The notes: generated from the letters alone by a model not told the origin. Positions 12,520-27,600 are shown, numbered from the stretch's first letter. The stretch is DNA of 64,000 nt from Phoronis australis (GCA_002633005.1 NMRA01000746.1:105041-169040), one strand, 5' to 3'. Translations and numbers: made by a program.

Positions 12520-12639
12520 TCAGTGTTGCAATTTCTTCACTCTGGCAATGAGACACCTGTAGATGTATGGACGATACATGTCGGTCATGCTTTGGGTCAT
12601 GGAACCACACTTTACTCCTTGCACGACTGCTTCCGCATT
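12520..12639 (-). CDS. Protease gene exon 9 (terminal)
   Basis: 120 nt including TGA, acceptor TTTTAG, enters in phase 0. Reads NAEAVVQGVKCGSMTQ, MTDMYRP and ends RVKKLQH. This matches the usual end of Ulp1 domains: a helix after the Cys strand, a Q-D-M-like turn and a final basic helix. Confidence 0.82.
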   Translation of the reverse strand, partial: NAEAVVQGVKCGSMTQSMTDMYRPYIYRCLIARVKKLQH

Positions 12640-15600
12640 CTAAAAACGGATATTCATTGAACAATGATGTTATATTTCTTACTTCATTGGTATTCTCTAT
12701 AAGGTTAAACAGACTTCTATTATATGTTTAGTTTAAGTTGTATTCACTTTGTTTCTCTGGGTAAAAATTGAAATTCGCATACAGTTCTTTTGCTCTCATG
12801 AAGTCAGTGTTGTATGTATTCGGTACCCTGATATTTTGTATTTCAATAATTACACATTTTTGTCAGGTTTGACACGCTTTGAGCGTGTAATATGTATAAA
12901 ATTCTCACCCCGGGTATTGGAAAATGTGGGTTAGATGTCATCAATTTAACCTTTTAAAAAGGATCTATTTCAAGTCAACTACTTGTCAACCAATCAGTCG
13001 CAGGACTGCTTCAGTAGAAATCTGCCAACAAACTGAACCTCGGTGACGAATCAGGCCAGAGTCTGGGGTCGGCACAACAAGTTTAATTCCCTTCCTCTCT
13101 AAAATGTTTCTGGGGCAGTATCATGTCGGAAAATGTATGTATCCCCATATTAAGAAATAATGGTCACAGTCTCTTGCTTTAGTGCAGAGGTTGCCCAAAA
13201 ATATTGCTCAATTTGCTCACCATACAAGTGAACACTCCACAGCTGGAGTTATCATCTTGCTTAGTGCTTGGCATTCCCCGACAGTGCCAACCTTCTGGGG
13301 AAATCTTTTCTTGTTCACAGCTCTTGTTCCTTTCCTTAAGATATTCCCTACAAGAAGAATTGCATACCACTACAATAGAAGTTAAAAAAACTTATGTAGG
13401 CCTTAAAAATACATAAACGTTGCTGCTCATTAAGTACATTTGGTTGTCCAAAGCCAACAAGACCAAAACTCCCGAATTGATCACGAAGAAATTTGAGTCA
13501 CCAAAATTTACTTACTGCCAGTGGATGCAGTAATCCTCTGTGTATTCCATCTCTCTCCCTGCTGAGTCATAGATCTCCAGCAATGAACTTGATGGGTATA
13601 CCACCATCAGTAACCAGTGGTCTTTCACATGAATTGGCACCAATATTATATTGAATGCCATGAGCCGTGTCTAAAACATGCACAACAGATATCAAACTGA
13701 ACAGCCCAATTAAAGATACCAAAGCCATGAACAGTACTCAGTACTGTACGTACCAGACATGAGGACTGGGCTAAGTAGTGAAAGTTTTGTTGAATTGCCC
13801 ATGCACAATAGTACGCAAGCTTATGTTGCAACAGCAGTTAACTTTTGGGAGAAAATTCAAAGTTCTGCATTTTTGCAAATAATTTGGACATATGTTGCGA
13901 ACTTTTAAGTTAATGCATCTTACAGATTTTCCATAACACTAGCAGCCAGAGTCAATAATTGATGGCATGGTTTGGTAAGGATGACTAGGTAATCCATGAA
14001 GATCAATGGATCAATCCAATAGGTTACTAATTCTTCGCTGTAGGAAAATCGTTTCTTTGTTCAATATAGGCAAATGTTCACCTGCTCTAGGTTGAGGATG
14101 CCAAAATGTACAAATCAGTTAACATGTTTTGTTAGATGTACTAAGTTCAAATCAAACTCGTGAGTGACACTGAGTGCGACCAAGGTCATATATCCTAAAC
14201 GTTCGGGTTAACGCCCATGTTCACTTATCCGGCCATCCCCAACTTTACGTGAATTTCCAATTTAAACTCGCACTGCTCGGTTAAGTGCACCTCTGTGATT
14301 TTTGAAGATTTCCAGTTAAGTGTCCCCCTCTCGGTTAAGCACCCATCACTGACTTTAAAGATTGAAGATTTAGTGTGCTAAGGAAACGCACCAATTCCCT
14401 GACTTAGATAAAGATCGGTGATAACAATGATTGCAACGACAGCCTTCGAGACGATGCCTCCGAGACGGCGGTTTGGCAATGTGAATTATAATACAAGTAA
14501 CGAATTATTGTCCTGGGTCATGGACTTATTCAAAATATAATACTTAAACGTTTTTGTCACGTTATTTTATTCCATTGTTCGAAAAGTTTAAGAACCCAAC
14601 CAGAGATGTTTTTGTGCTGCGCGTTTCCATCTGCAGTGCACTTGACAAAATATATTCAAAAAAATCAGGCCAGAGAAATGTGACAGTGGTTCAATTGCCA
14701 ACCCAACATTTAATTCGCTTTAGGTGGGATTAGGCTCTCGTATTTTGAAGAACTCCCATTACTTACGGAAAGATGCCAAATTCTCCCTATTTTGATGAAT
14801 GTAATTGCCGAGTTATAGAAGATGTATGGCAACCAAAGGGACAATGTTTCTCAATGGGTTAGTGAATTGCTGTCCCTTGATTTCTGTATTTTGTGTATTA
14901 TCTTGAAGTAATAAAAAACTGCTCGTCAAATTTGGTTTTACGCTTATTGCATCTCAGTCAACAGGCGTTAGCAGATTTCACCAATGTCGCTGGTGGTTCT
15001 TTATAATGCAATTTCTTGCGACAACCCCTGCCCAGGCATGCATGACTATGAACTATCATTTCCACCCATCTTTTTGACTGTCCTGAATAATATTGTTTCT
15101 GCATTAGCCAGTTTCAGCTTGAACAAAATTCTTGCCATAAGAGTCTGAAATATCTATGACGTAGACTGACTGAAAATTGGCGACATTGGGGTGGAGGTGC
15201 ACGAGCTAGCTCTGGGCATGGAATATCAGGACTAGAGAACATCGGGCCTAGCAAACATCGGGCCCAGGGAACATCCGGCCTAGGGAACATCCGGCCTAGC
15301 AAACATCGGGCCTAGCAAATATCGAGCCCAGGGAACATCGGGCCTAGGGAACATCGAGCTTAGGGAACATTGGGTCTCAACGGACCATCAAGACAGTTTT
15401 GGGGAACATTGTAATGTAGGAATATCGTAAAGCACTGGGTCTTTTATAACAACATGTTATATTAACATCAACGTAATGTAAGTGACAGGTGACTCATACC
15501 TACGTGTGTGCTGAATCCTGCCGCTGTTTTTAGCCATAAAAAACGAGGCCGTTATATTACTTGATAGCATTTCCCAAGTCACAATTGTCAGCCGGGACAC

Positions 15601-18600
15601 TACGCGCAAACACCGGGACAGACCAGTGCCGGCTGTGCCATATTGTAGGTGATGTTATAATAAGATAATCTGGACATCTTGCATGTAAAATAAATGTTTT
15701 TCCACCACGTAAGTTGATCGTTTAAGAATGAATAGAAACAGCACTGATTTGTGATGTTTTATCACATAATTATGCCATATTTTGAAATTTTCTTCGGCAT
15801 AACTAAAAAATTGCAAAAGTAGTCAAAATGTTAGCGAATGAAATGTGCAAAAGATAGCTTCTGAATATGTTCCAAGACTTGTTTACAAGTCAATGAGAGT
15901 GCTGTTTGCTCTCTATCAGTGTTCAACTCGATTTGGCAACAACCAAATAAATAGGCCGGATTCACAAGAGGTGCGTTATGTTTGCCAGGTGTCTACTTTC
16001 CGCCAAAAATTTGACTTGCGTATGTTTGAAATTCCATGTCGCGTGTTGTGACTATACATACAAGATGACCAAAGCGGTCTACAGTTTGTGGTGCAGAGTA
16101 CTGGTCCCAACAACACCGACTCAGTAACTTTTTATTGACGAATGGCTCGATTGTTCGCTTACCCCCGATTCTTGTCTTCTTTGCCTGGCATGTTTCACGC
16201 AACGGAAGTGAGCAGCGCCATGAGGTCGAGATAAAACAGCTAGCCACAGATTCATACGTTGAAAACATCATTGAGTCACAGAGTCTCAAACGTAAACATC
16301 CCAAACACAAAAAACACCTGAATTAGTTTTTCAAACTTTTATACAACTACCGTATTCGCCATAATAACCGCCCATGCCCCACCCCCCCATGCGTTTTCAG
16401 ACTTTGCTGATCGTGCCCAGTCCATGAACGTGTACATGCGAACAGTGACTTACCTACAGTCCTAAAACTGGGCTACAGTAACGTCTTCGATTTATCAAAA
16501 ATTTTGCGCGGGTCTTCTAGACCACCAGCGGCACTGCTACGTTTGTATTTAGCCGTGACTATACACCTCAAACTAACAGTGAACTTCAAAAAGAACGCAA
16601 CAACTTTGCTACTCTTGCAACGAATGTGTCCCACAATGGTCTGACCTTTCAGTACAGACACAGCGACTGTCTCATGAATAAAAATAACTCGGTGTTAAAC
16701 ACACGTGGCTAGGAAGCGCGCGCTACATACATGAACCTGTCATCAAAGACATTAAACGGGAACTATCCATTCACGAAGCGGTAGCATAGCATCAGTAAGA
16801 AATGAATATTGGCACTGATTTCCGACTGTTTCTAATACTATAAAAAATGTTTGCGTTATTTTTAAGATGGATTGTTTGATTAACCATAATTGGTGTTTTC
16901 ACTGAAGTTAAGCCATCAATATCTGATAAAATGACAACTGACAGTGAATGCTTAAACACCCTTACACCGAAAAATAACTGTTAGATAGTTACGTAGGCAT
17001 CTAGGTACATGGCGACTATGGGCCTTACCGAGACAAATGTTGAACATTTTTAGCACATGAGACCTCCAAGTGCTGAATGAAACACGCTCTGGTTTAGGCC
17101 TACTGCTTGTGCAAATTTCTTTAGATACAATGCACATCTAGATTGTTAGATTGCGTGGCTCTGGCCAAAAGACGGTCTCTGCTGTGGCAAATGAACTCTG
17201 GTGATACGCACGCGCTCGCTTACTCACAAATGCAGACAAACTTCAAAACAAATGTCACGTGACAACAACATGTGTGTTCATCCAGACATTTTTCTCGTGT
17301 TGCCGATCATACATGTAGGTGGCACGATGTAGCATAGATTTGTACTTAGACCTGCCGTTAATCCCGACTTCACGGGAATTTAAAAATCTTAGCGACGCTA
17401 CTTGGAAAACTTTAAAGGAGGATTTCAGATAATTTGCTTAAGTCGAAACTATATTTTTATTCAAGCATTTAAGTCGCCATAATCGACGATGACGATTGCG
17501 AGGCAGTCAGTCGGTGAGTTTTCGCCCTAGGATTTCAGCACAATTTTCTGTAAAATGATCGTAATTTAACATCAAAGTTTAATAGCAGTGAACCACAGGT
17601 TTGCGGAAAGTCTTTCATAGATTACAATACATCACAGAGCATAAATTTTATGAATTTTAGCTTCTGATTTCACCCGTTTTTGAGACCGGGTTTCAATCGC
17701 CTTGGGTTATAATAAGTGCCCCCCGCCTGAACCGAACTTTTTTAAGTGCCCCGGGCGGTTATTACTGTGAATATGGTAATTTTAAAACTGCTCTGACTCT
17801 GAACTTGACAGCTACCATGGGACTGTAACCATTAATTTGATGTCTGCCGTCTCGACCTTTTCAACACGTGAAGCTTGCAGGCGCGCACTTTTGCAGGTGT
17901 CACTATGTCAGAATAGTTGCAATCCAAGTGGAGTGTTGTGTGGTCATTAGTCGTCTGCACACTTCATCTCTAACAAAGTAACAAGGCCGTAGGACGGCAC
18001 TGGTCTATTACTCAGCAATTTTGAAAATTGTGAATGACTAAAAGTCTGAGGGCAGCAGAACCTTTATTGGGATTGTCCGCTGTCATGACATTTTTAGTGT
18101 CAGTTGGCGACATGATGATAATTAAAGCTCTTGAAAATTACCGAATAAGCCTGTCGTGTGGGGACTCGGATCACAAGGTAACATTAACCGCCCAGGGTGG
18201 TTTTTTCTCGTATAAGCGCCCATGTTCAGTTAACCGCCCACCCGCAATTTCTTGAAATTTCACAAATAAGTGCCCATGTCTGGTTGACCGTCCATCCCCG
18301 ATTTTTTAGGTTGCCAATTTAACCACCCACAGCGATAAGTCAAACATTTTCGATATTACAAATGTAACACAAACCTTGCGCTTGACTATATTACCTTAGG
18401 AAAGTAGTAGTCACTTAATTTATACTTCCTTTCTTGCCACGCTTTTGTTATATGGCATGTCAACCAGGTTACACCTCTGTTGATGGTTGCCAGCACATTC
18501 ATTTGCCCATCTATAACCTGAAAAATATTGAAATCTAACTTTAGAATCTCAGTTAACACAAAACAAAACTAATTTCTATGTTGAATGAAAAATGGTATAA

Positions 18601-21600
18601 ATAAGCCTGCTGTCGGGACTCGACTTGTTCACATTAGGAAAGAGCAGATGTCATGATTTTACATAATGTTAGCCTCTGACTAGAGATCTCATCGAGGTTC
18701 CACAGCGTACATGCACCTTCCTATTTTGACTCTTTACAGCTGCTCACTAATTCTAAGGAAACTATCTCATGCTCAACAAAAATGTGGAATTATATAGAGT
18801 CTGAGAAATATTACAAATAAAACAATTTTTCCTGAGTGAAGCCCATTAAGAACCATTGTCCGTGAATGCTATGCAATGTTACAGATCGAGAATTTTCATT
18901 TGCCGAGTACTCATTCAAGTTCCAATACAGACTGCTAAACATACCCTATCATTTAGCCGTCCAAATAAGGAATCCAGATCACTTTGTTCAACGTTCACAC
19001 TTATGGGACGAAAGGGTGGCTGATCTGCTATCATATGTGGCATTGGTGGGGCATTCTCTTGCTGTGGCTTCTGCATAGAGTCTACGAAATAAGATTATTT
19101 TCAGATGATCAAGTTAAAAAATTACTAAAAGCTGTTAATACTAATTATAATGATGGCTTTTGCCGATCAGCACACAAATGATAGCCGTTCGGCATCAGTT
19201 TGGGGCACTCGGTACTAACCTGTGCGCCGTTTCAAATCCATTGTATCGAAACGTCCACAACTCCAAAGTACATATGTCTGCAGCTGAATAACATTGATTA
19301 TGTTAAAAAATAACTAAAAGCAGTTAATTATCTGTCTATTTCTATCAATTGTTTTCCCCAATCATTGCGTTTGACAGTCAGTCGGCAACAGTTTGGCGCT
19401 CTCGCTGTTACCCATGCGTCCTTAGAAATTTTGGGGCCCAGATTTTTTTGAAGCATCCATTTTCAGGTGGATTTAAGGTATTTTATGTCACCTAATGGCC
19501 ATTTTTACTGTTTTCGTTTTAAGGATGATTTTGAAAATTGGCATATATTTCTTAGTATGAAGAGGATAGTTGGCGATGACAATGTCGGCTACTTTGGTGC
19601 TTCCTAGTGGTGGTTTTGTTTTGTTTTGCGCCCATAGCTGTATCTCCTAAACCCATTGCCGGGTCTTTATTAAAAGGAGTGAGTGTATTTAATGGAAGCT
19701 AACAATAGATGGCGACTTTCAGCACACTGCGCCCCTAGTGGCAGTTTCATTTTTATGTGCTTGCATATTTATATGTGGACGCATTATGCCGTCATCTTCT
19801 TCCGTCTGGCGTCTGCTGCTCTATCTCTAAAACGCCTGGATGTATTTTCATGAAATTTTACACGTGTGTTTTTTCTGTGAATGGGACGGCATGAGCGAAC
19901 TTTTGGACAGGTCCGACTACCAGTGTGCCCCCTAGTGGCAATTTTATTTTTTTACGTTTACCTCTGTATCTTCAAAAGTCATGAATGGATTTTCATAAAA
20001 TTTGGTATATAGGCACCTATTAGTGAGATGACGCTGTGCTCCCGTTTTCAAATGGATTCAATGTAGTTTGTGCCATCTAGTGGCTATTTTCATGATACAA
20101 ATACATAACACTAGCGGCACACCGTTTGCCGTGTATTCGTGAGCGCATTTTGACACTCTGCGTTGCTCTTGTTTATATGATAGGTAGGGCTGTAGAGATT
20201 GTTTTCAAATGACACCCACATAACAGGGAGCAGTGGCAGATCTACGTTTTCAGTGAGAGGGGGTTTAGGATTCCCGCAAATCCGAAGCGCGTAGAACCGA
20301 GCAGAGGGAATGTTGGGAGGGGGTTTCTGCCGTCCCATGTAATGTTTTTTAGTTTTTAGTAGCTGATTTCATTTTCCTGTTGACATTTATTTTTAATTTT
20401 TATTTTTGATCTTGTCCCAAAAGGGGTTTGAACACCTGAACATCACCCCTAGATCCGCTTCTGGAGATATTCAATTGAATTCCTCTCCTTGATGAAGCTC
20501 TGCAAGAGGTGCCCGGGGCATTGGTAGCAGGCGGAGGAGTGTTGGGTAATTTCCAGGCTGCTGAATGGTCATGTGTTGAAACATCATTGTGATGTCTATC
20601 ACTTCTCCAATTTGTCTTTTCGGTGCTTGTCTTTGAAGTCAGGATACGCTTGGTCTACCCACAGTTAAATAATTTGTGACTGTTAGAAAATAATTTTGCT
20701 ATAAAATGCACTGACTGCAACCCTGATTAAGAAGAGTGTCACTCTGCTTGAAAGTACACATCTCATTTGGTACATTTGTAGCAACTACAAACTAGGGTTT
20801 TGTGATCAAGATTAACTTACCGAGGCATTGCGTACCTTTTGGCAGAAAGTCACATTTTAAGTATTATTGTTGGATGGAATGTATACGCCTTGAAGAGATA
20901 GCCTTGACTGGAACTCCATAAGAAGAATGCCTGTGCATCTCTCTAGCTATTATAAGTACTTGCTTTTGCCTCACAAACCGCTGTTGATTTGAATGTGTGT
21001 TGTAGGCGATCATTTCTTTTTCGACGCTGATTTTTATACGACTACTGTTCTAAAATAAGTCGTTTCTTGTTAAACAGTTGGAAACGGTCATATACAATAA
21101 TTGTGAAATAAACCTCAACAATATTCAAGTTATTTCTCTACCTATCAACTGTTCATTCCTGGTGCCATTTTAGTGTGAATTCAGAATTTTGGTCTAACTG
21201 AAATTTCCTCAGAAACAGCCAGTGAGCGTGTTTGTTTATCTTAAATTTTGTCTCCCAATTTTTGCAAATCCAAATTCTAACTCAATTCTCACTGAGAAAT
21301 TTGAAATTCTCATTGGATTCTTACTCAGAATTTTCCTAAAGACTGAGTTCTCACTGTTACATGTTATTTGCTCACTATTTTATCACTGACTGTCCCAGCT
21401 GTTCAGTTCCCGCTAGGGTACTGGCATTTCTAACTCTAAGGGGAGAATCTAACTGGAATCTCACTGGATTTGTTATTACATTATGACACCGCATATTAGT
21501 TAAGTAAGAAATACTCAGAAAGTTCTGTTCAGAAAAAAGATTATGAATGCCCGTCTACAATCAGGATGGCCATCTCAGTTTTCTCCAACCTGGAAACTGC

Positions 21601-24600
21601 CTTGTCACCACTCCAGACCTGTAGTAACAGTTGACAAAGTTGCTTTTTGTAGTTCTCGTTTGCAAGAAAGATTTTGAATTCATATGGCTTTTGTGTAGCT
21701 TGTCCACCCAAAATTATTTTCTCTGAACTGCAAAATTACCAAATGTTGGAGGGAGATTAACTAACGTGTGGAGAAGTGCAAAACGATCTTGGATGAACAG
21801 AACATCCTCGGGATAATGAAAGTCTTCTGGCGAAATGTTGTTCAGAAAATAATGCGAAATGGAGGCTTTGTTGGAAAAAATACCTGTTCCAAGACAAGTG
21901 GGCATGGGTATCGGGCTGTACTTAATGAGTTTTGGCATGTTCAATGGCTCACCCAGTGTCTGGGATTTAACAGAGTGTTCTAAAACCCTCTCAACCCCCA
22001 CAACCCCCACGGCCTGCGGCAATATATGCATCTGTGCTTTTTACATGTTTCATAATCATATCACGTCTCTGAGTGACTTTTCCATAACACATACCTACGC
22101 GAGAATCAGATCTAGCTCTAGTCTGATGGTTAAAACAGAAAGTGGATTAAGAACATGATCTGATAGCCGATTGTGAGCATGCTATTGTTGTCATGGAAAT
22201 AGTTCCACGAGTAGCTACCAATTGCCTTGTTCTACTAAACTAAGGGAGAGAGTACGTTAACGTGAATGCACATAATTTCACATTTTTATTTGTTTTCTGT
22301 TGTATACTCGTTTACACTATACTACACGAAATGTTGAGATACTTTTTTAGTTAACAGTTTGTTTTTCAAATTGTATTTACTGAAGAAATGTGAATAGGGG
22401 AATAGCTTTTTCTGTGATAACCCATTTTCTTCCAATTCATTTGGAAGAAGAGAAGAAATCTGATCACACACAGTCTTTGTAGTATGTGGAGAATCACATG
22501 GCTGTTGCAGAAGTTTGTCCCGAATTTCATGAAGCTGCTGCAGTTTTTCGCTTGCTGTTCCTCTGACATTGTTAAGATTGTACAATTGCCATGTTCATTT
22601 ATAGAGTCTAAATGGCGAATGGATATGGATAGAGTGTGCTTTGATGTCAGTAGATAAGCTTCGACCTCACTGTTTTCTTATAGGCAGGATTTTTACATCT
22701 GCGTGGATAGCTGCCTTAATTTCGAATGTAGTCCTATTTTCCCTGTCCCCAGATTTGGATTCGCGCTGATTGACATACACGTCAACAGGCTATTTGTATA
22801 TTTTGATATTAATTTGTATTCAAGGTTTTTTTAATTCTAAACCTTTGGACTGTAATGTCACAGTTTATTTCCATGGATGAGTCAACATCAAAGTCCTGAA
22901 TTTGGATAAAAACAGGAGATTGTCATGCCCCACACAGCACTTCTGCTCCATGTGTTGAGTGTTTTATACCTGTACCATGTTGAAGATAGCTTGTATTTCT
23001 TACTTGTTGTTTTAATGTAATGTTTGACCCACAAAACATCAGTCCAAACGTTTAGTTCTTTCAATTATATGAAATAGTCGGCAACATATTACGAAATCAC
23101 GCAAAATCGGTAATGGCGGCACTAATTTGCATAAAAAACATACGAGGGACGTTTTTTCGGCTTGTTAACATCATTTTTCTGTTTTCATGCATATTTTCCT
23201 TCATAAAAATTCAACTTAGAAGTTGAAGTCCGGGGGTGCACGGAGAGCCATTTTTCGACTAGACAAGAATCTCACTGGATTTATTTATTTATTTATTATT
23301 GTGATATTTAAAATGAGGGTGGTCTCTTCAGTGATAGCACTGCTTTCCAAGAGGGCCCTCAACAAGAAAAACAGTAATCTAATACAATGAAGTAATAAAA
23401 CAAGAATGAAATATACGCAACAAAAATACATTTAAAACAGGTTGAGAATTAAAACATTAACTAAATGACGAATAATGGTAAAAATTTAACTAAGACAGGT
23501 GAAATAAATTAAGAGATGACTCTAGACAGTGAGAGTATATACGACAATGAAAAATGACATGAATAAGACACTGCCACGGTTATAGGTAAATTACAGCCAC
23601 TTTTTAATATTTACTTTAAAGGTAGTGATTGAATTGGACCGTTTAATTTCTGGGCTAAGAGAATTCCATATTATAGCAGCTGCATAGATAAAAGATCTCT
23701 TGCTCATCTCAGTTTTAATTTTTTTAGAAGAAACATTGCCAGCAACAGAAGAACCTGTAGAATATACAGCCTGGCTGCTATTGAATTTACTGCTGAGATA
23801 TGGTGGAGCCAAACCATTGATACATCTGTACATACAAAAGGCAGAGAGATATTTATTTCTTTGTCATACTTTCATAAATCTCAGCTTGGAATACAAGTCG
23901 TCAACCCTAGTGTCCCTAATTCTAGTACCCAGGATAGCCCTGGCGGCTCTATTTTGCATGTCCTGAACACATCCACTAAAACAAGAAACTGTAGGAACAC
24001 AGCATTTATCCACCTTCACTCTTATCAGGCTTCTATTGTGAGTCAGCATGCGTGAATAATTGGCTGATAAGCCACCTCTGGAACTACTTTTGGCTGAATG
24101 GATGACCAGGCCATAAAATGATAATTAGCCAAGACCAGTTACTATAATGCAACAAAGAATAATGTCTTGCATCACCTAGCCTTGGTGGAAAGCTGTATAC
24201 TGTATTGNNNNNNNNNNNNNNNNNNNNNNNNNNNNNNNNNNNNNNNNNNNNNNNNNNNNNNNNNNNNNNNNNNNNNNNNNNNNNNNNNNNNNNNNNNNNN
24301 NNNNNNNNNNNNNNNNNNNNNNNNNNNNNNNNNNNNNNNNNNNNNNNNNNNNNNNNNNNNNNNNNNNNNNNNNNNNNNNNNNNNNNNNNNNNNNNNNNNN
24401 NNNNNNNNNNNNNNNNNNNNNNNNNNNNNNNNNNNNNNNNNNNNNNNNNNNNNNNNNNNNNNNNNNNNNNNNNNNNNNNNNNNNNNNNNNNNNNNNNNNN
24501 NNNNNNNNNNNNNNNNNNNNNNNNNNNNNNNNNNNNNNNNNNNNNNNNNNNNNNNNNNNNNNNNNNNNNNNNNNNNNNNNNNNNNNNNNNNNNNNNNNNN

Positions 24601-27600
24601 NNNNNNNNNNNNNNNNNNNNNNNNNNNNNNNNNNNNNNNNNNNNNNNNNNNNNNNNNNNNNNNNNNNNNNNNNNNNNNNNNNNNNNNNNNNNNNNNNNNN
24701 NNNNNNNNNNNNNNNNNNNNNNNNNNNNNNNNNNNNNNNNNNNNACGTATTTTGAATATTGCAATGCATGTGTTCCAAAATCTAAATAACTTGGGTCCTA
24801 TATTTTTGTATTAGTGCGCGCTGAATGAAAGTAATCGTGAGTGTTGCTGTGTTGCAAAATCTCTTATCCTGGGCCGATTTGAAAAATTCAAAGTTGTACT
24901 CATATTTGTTTTCGCTCCTCTTTTCAAATATTACAGTAAAAACTACGTAAAACTCTCCATAAAAAGTACAGTCTGCTAGCTAGATTGTAATCAGCTGATC
25001 ATATCCGCATGAGCGAAGCCAATTATCCTCGCTCGTGACTCGATGATTAGAGCAGCTTGGCGGCATCCCTTTGATCGTGAGCCGAGCGCGATTCAGCCAA
25101 GGTGGATAAATACGGTCTAGTTCAATTTTCCATAACCCACCGTTTACCTTAACCACTGGGGTTAGAACCAATCTTATTTAGTGGGAATGTTCATAGCATG
25201 GGATTACTTGGACTTTGCTGACAAGTGTGTCACTAGTGTGCCCCCAAACCGGTAAACAATAATCAATATGAGGCTAAATAATAAAATGGTAAAAGGTCTT
25301 AAGAGTACTGACATTAAGAAATTTGCTTAGACGTTTAAGTACACCGATTTTCTTTGATAATTTCTTTGTGATACAATCTATGTGCATATTAAATTTAAGA
25401 TTGGGATCTGAAATAAGGCCCAAGTACTTAAACATGTCAACATTCACGATGGGAGAGCCGTTGATAGAAAGGAATAGTTTTTGTTGTTTTAATTTCTGGT
25501 GGGTTCCAAACGGCATCGACTTGGTTTACTAACGTTAAGAGTGAGTTTATTTTGAACCAGCCAGTCATGAATAAGGGCTAGCTCATCGTTGAGAGAAGTT
25601 TCGAGTTCTTTTACTGATCCAGCTGTGGACATAATTGCAGTGTTGTCAGCATATAAAACTGGGACACTGTTGTGGAGGACAGTAGGGAGGCCGTTAACAA
25701 AATTAGTGAATAATAGGAGGTCCAAAATGGAACCCTGAGATACCCTCATGATTACGGTTGAGTAGTCAGAAAGTATACCACCGTATTTGGCGGCCTGTTT
25801 ACGGTCGTATAAGTAGTTTCTAAACCAAAGGAGTTCGTTATCATTAACTCCATAAGACTCTAGTTTCTGCAATAGGATACCATGGTCCACAGTGTCAAAG
25901 GCTTTCTTAAGGTCAACAAAGACAGCACCAGTAAGCCTCCCCTGATCCATATTATTAAAGATAAACTCAGAAGCATGAATGTTTATAGTAAGAGTGGAAT
26001 GCAAGGGGCGGAAACCAGACTGTGCTGCCGAGAGAAGGGAATTTTGTTCCAGGAAGTGGTGAAGCTGCTTTTGAACACACCTTTCAAGAATTTTGGACAT
26101 TGTAGGGAGGACCGATATTGGTCTATAATTTTCGCAACTTGACTTTTCACCATCTTTAAAAACAGGAGTAACAACTGCAATCTTCCATTCTCTAGGAATT
26201 TTGGCCGTTTTTAAACTTAAATTCATGATATTGGTAAGGGGCTCAGTTATTTGTTGAGACGCCAGTTTTAATAGTTTGGCATCAATGCTATCGATGCCAC
26301 TGGCACTACTAGAGTTCAGAGTTTTTATTTGTTCTCGGACGTAGTAAACTTGAATATCTTGAAACTTAAATGATATTCCATCTTGTATCTTGGGCGGGAG
26401 CTCAATAGTTGACATACTGAAATTCTCAGCAAGTTTTTTGCCAATGCCAGTAGAAAGGTCATTAAATGCATTTGCTATTTTACTTTTGTCCGAAACAACA
26501 TCGTTTCCAATTAGAAGTTCATTTGCGACAGACTTGGACTTGTTAGGTAAAATTGATTTTATGATTTTCCAGGGTGTTTTCCCGTTAGATTTGTTTTCAT
26601 TAATAATTTGGTCGTAATACTCAGCCGTAGCCCGTTTAAGAGCATTCAATTTGTTTACCTTAGTTCTAGCTTTCTTAAAGATACCCCAGTCAGATGAATT
26701 TCGAGTACGCTGAGCTATTCGCTTCAGGTAATCTCTCTTGCGAGAGACAGCTGTGAGGTTATCATTATACAACTCGGTTGATTTGCCATTTAATTTCAAT
26801 TGGAATACGGGGGCATGATTATTAATTACTCCAATGAAACTTTACTTGAAAATCGTCCAAGCGGCATTGGGGTCAACAGCGGTGGTAACAGCGCCCCAAT
26901 CAATCGCCTGTAGATCTCTGAGAAAGTCTTCGTTATCGCAGGTGTGATATGAACGTTTGATTTAAGCTACCGGTATCAACATCTCATGTCTCTACTTAAG
27001 ATCCCTGGAATTGCTAATAACAAGTAGAAATTGTCGAGGCGCAAGGTATTTTTATGCCTGATGTTTCTCTGAAGTTCTTTGACAGATTTTCATGATATAT
27101 CACGTTCCTGTTTTTGGATGGATTGTATGTTTTTGCGCCATGTAGTGGCCATTGTTATGATACAAATAAATAACCTTAAAAGCACACCATTTGGAATGCA
27201 TTCGTGTGCTCATTTCAACGCTCTGCGTAGCTCTTGTTCTAAAGGCCATTGCTTTCTGAACCCCTTATTTTAAAAAAAATAAGCAAAAGCCAAGTATTCT
27301 TTCAAATCCACAACAAAGGCTAAGCTCTTGGCACTTTTTTGTGTGTCACATTCGTACCAAAGTAGCCTCTATTTACGAAGAAAAAGACACTTAAACTCAC
27401 CAGGTACGACACTGTCGTGTGAAAATTGTGCTTCGTCTTCCGAGCGTTCTCTCTGCGAGGCAGGATACATCACTGAGCTGCATTTTGTCTGTCTCTCTCT
27501 GTGGTTCTTGGCCATTTCTTCTGTAAGAAAGTGTATTATGCAACCAACCATGATTGCAATCTAAGGTCAAATTTTCATACAGCACTTGCTGCTGCCTAAC

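Larger units (their letters stand above)
14195..18345. mobile_element. TIR element B, containing a nested copy of element A
   Basis: Left end GTTCGGGTTAACGCCC; its relative at 33405-36540 ends in the complement ATTCGGGTTAATGCCCTGGG. Interior landmarks shared with that copy: GGCAATGTGAATTATAATAC, TTCTCCCTATTTTGATGA, GGCATGTTTCACGCAA. Element A (16350-17776) sits inside. Located in intron 6 of the protease gene. No transposase frame seen. Confidence 0.65.
23277..26965 (-). mobile_element. 5'-truncated L2/CR1-like LINE, interrupted by another element
   Basis: Minus-strand order: endonuclease-RT linker (NEDFLRDLQAIDWG, near 26950), a frameshift near 26810, RT domain 26799-25489 with AQSGFRPLHST and FVDLKKAFDTVDHGILLQKL, frame change, PHIDYCLPVWGHTSD near 25240, then the insertion 23967-25198, then QNRAARAILGTR and the C-terminal region MYRCINGLAPPYLSS (23833-23591). 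The 3' end carries an AAAT microsatellite tail at 23277-23296. The catalytic box reads YADN in place of YADD, and there are frameshifts, so it is dead. It lies in intron 4 of the protease gene. Confidence 0.88.

Noticed and set aside
20815-20860. Extra protease exon ending at the GTAAGT complement near 20821
   Set aside because: Good phase-1 donor, but the frame is closed upstream and no credible acceptor is present.
24084-24814. Open frames of about 200 codons
   Set aside because: They consist almost entirely of N from the assembly gap.
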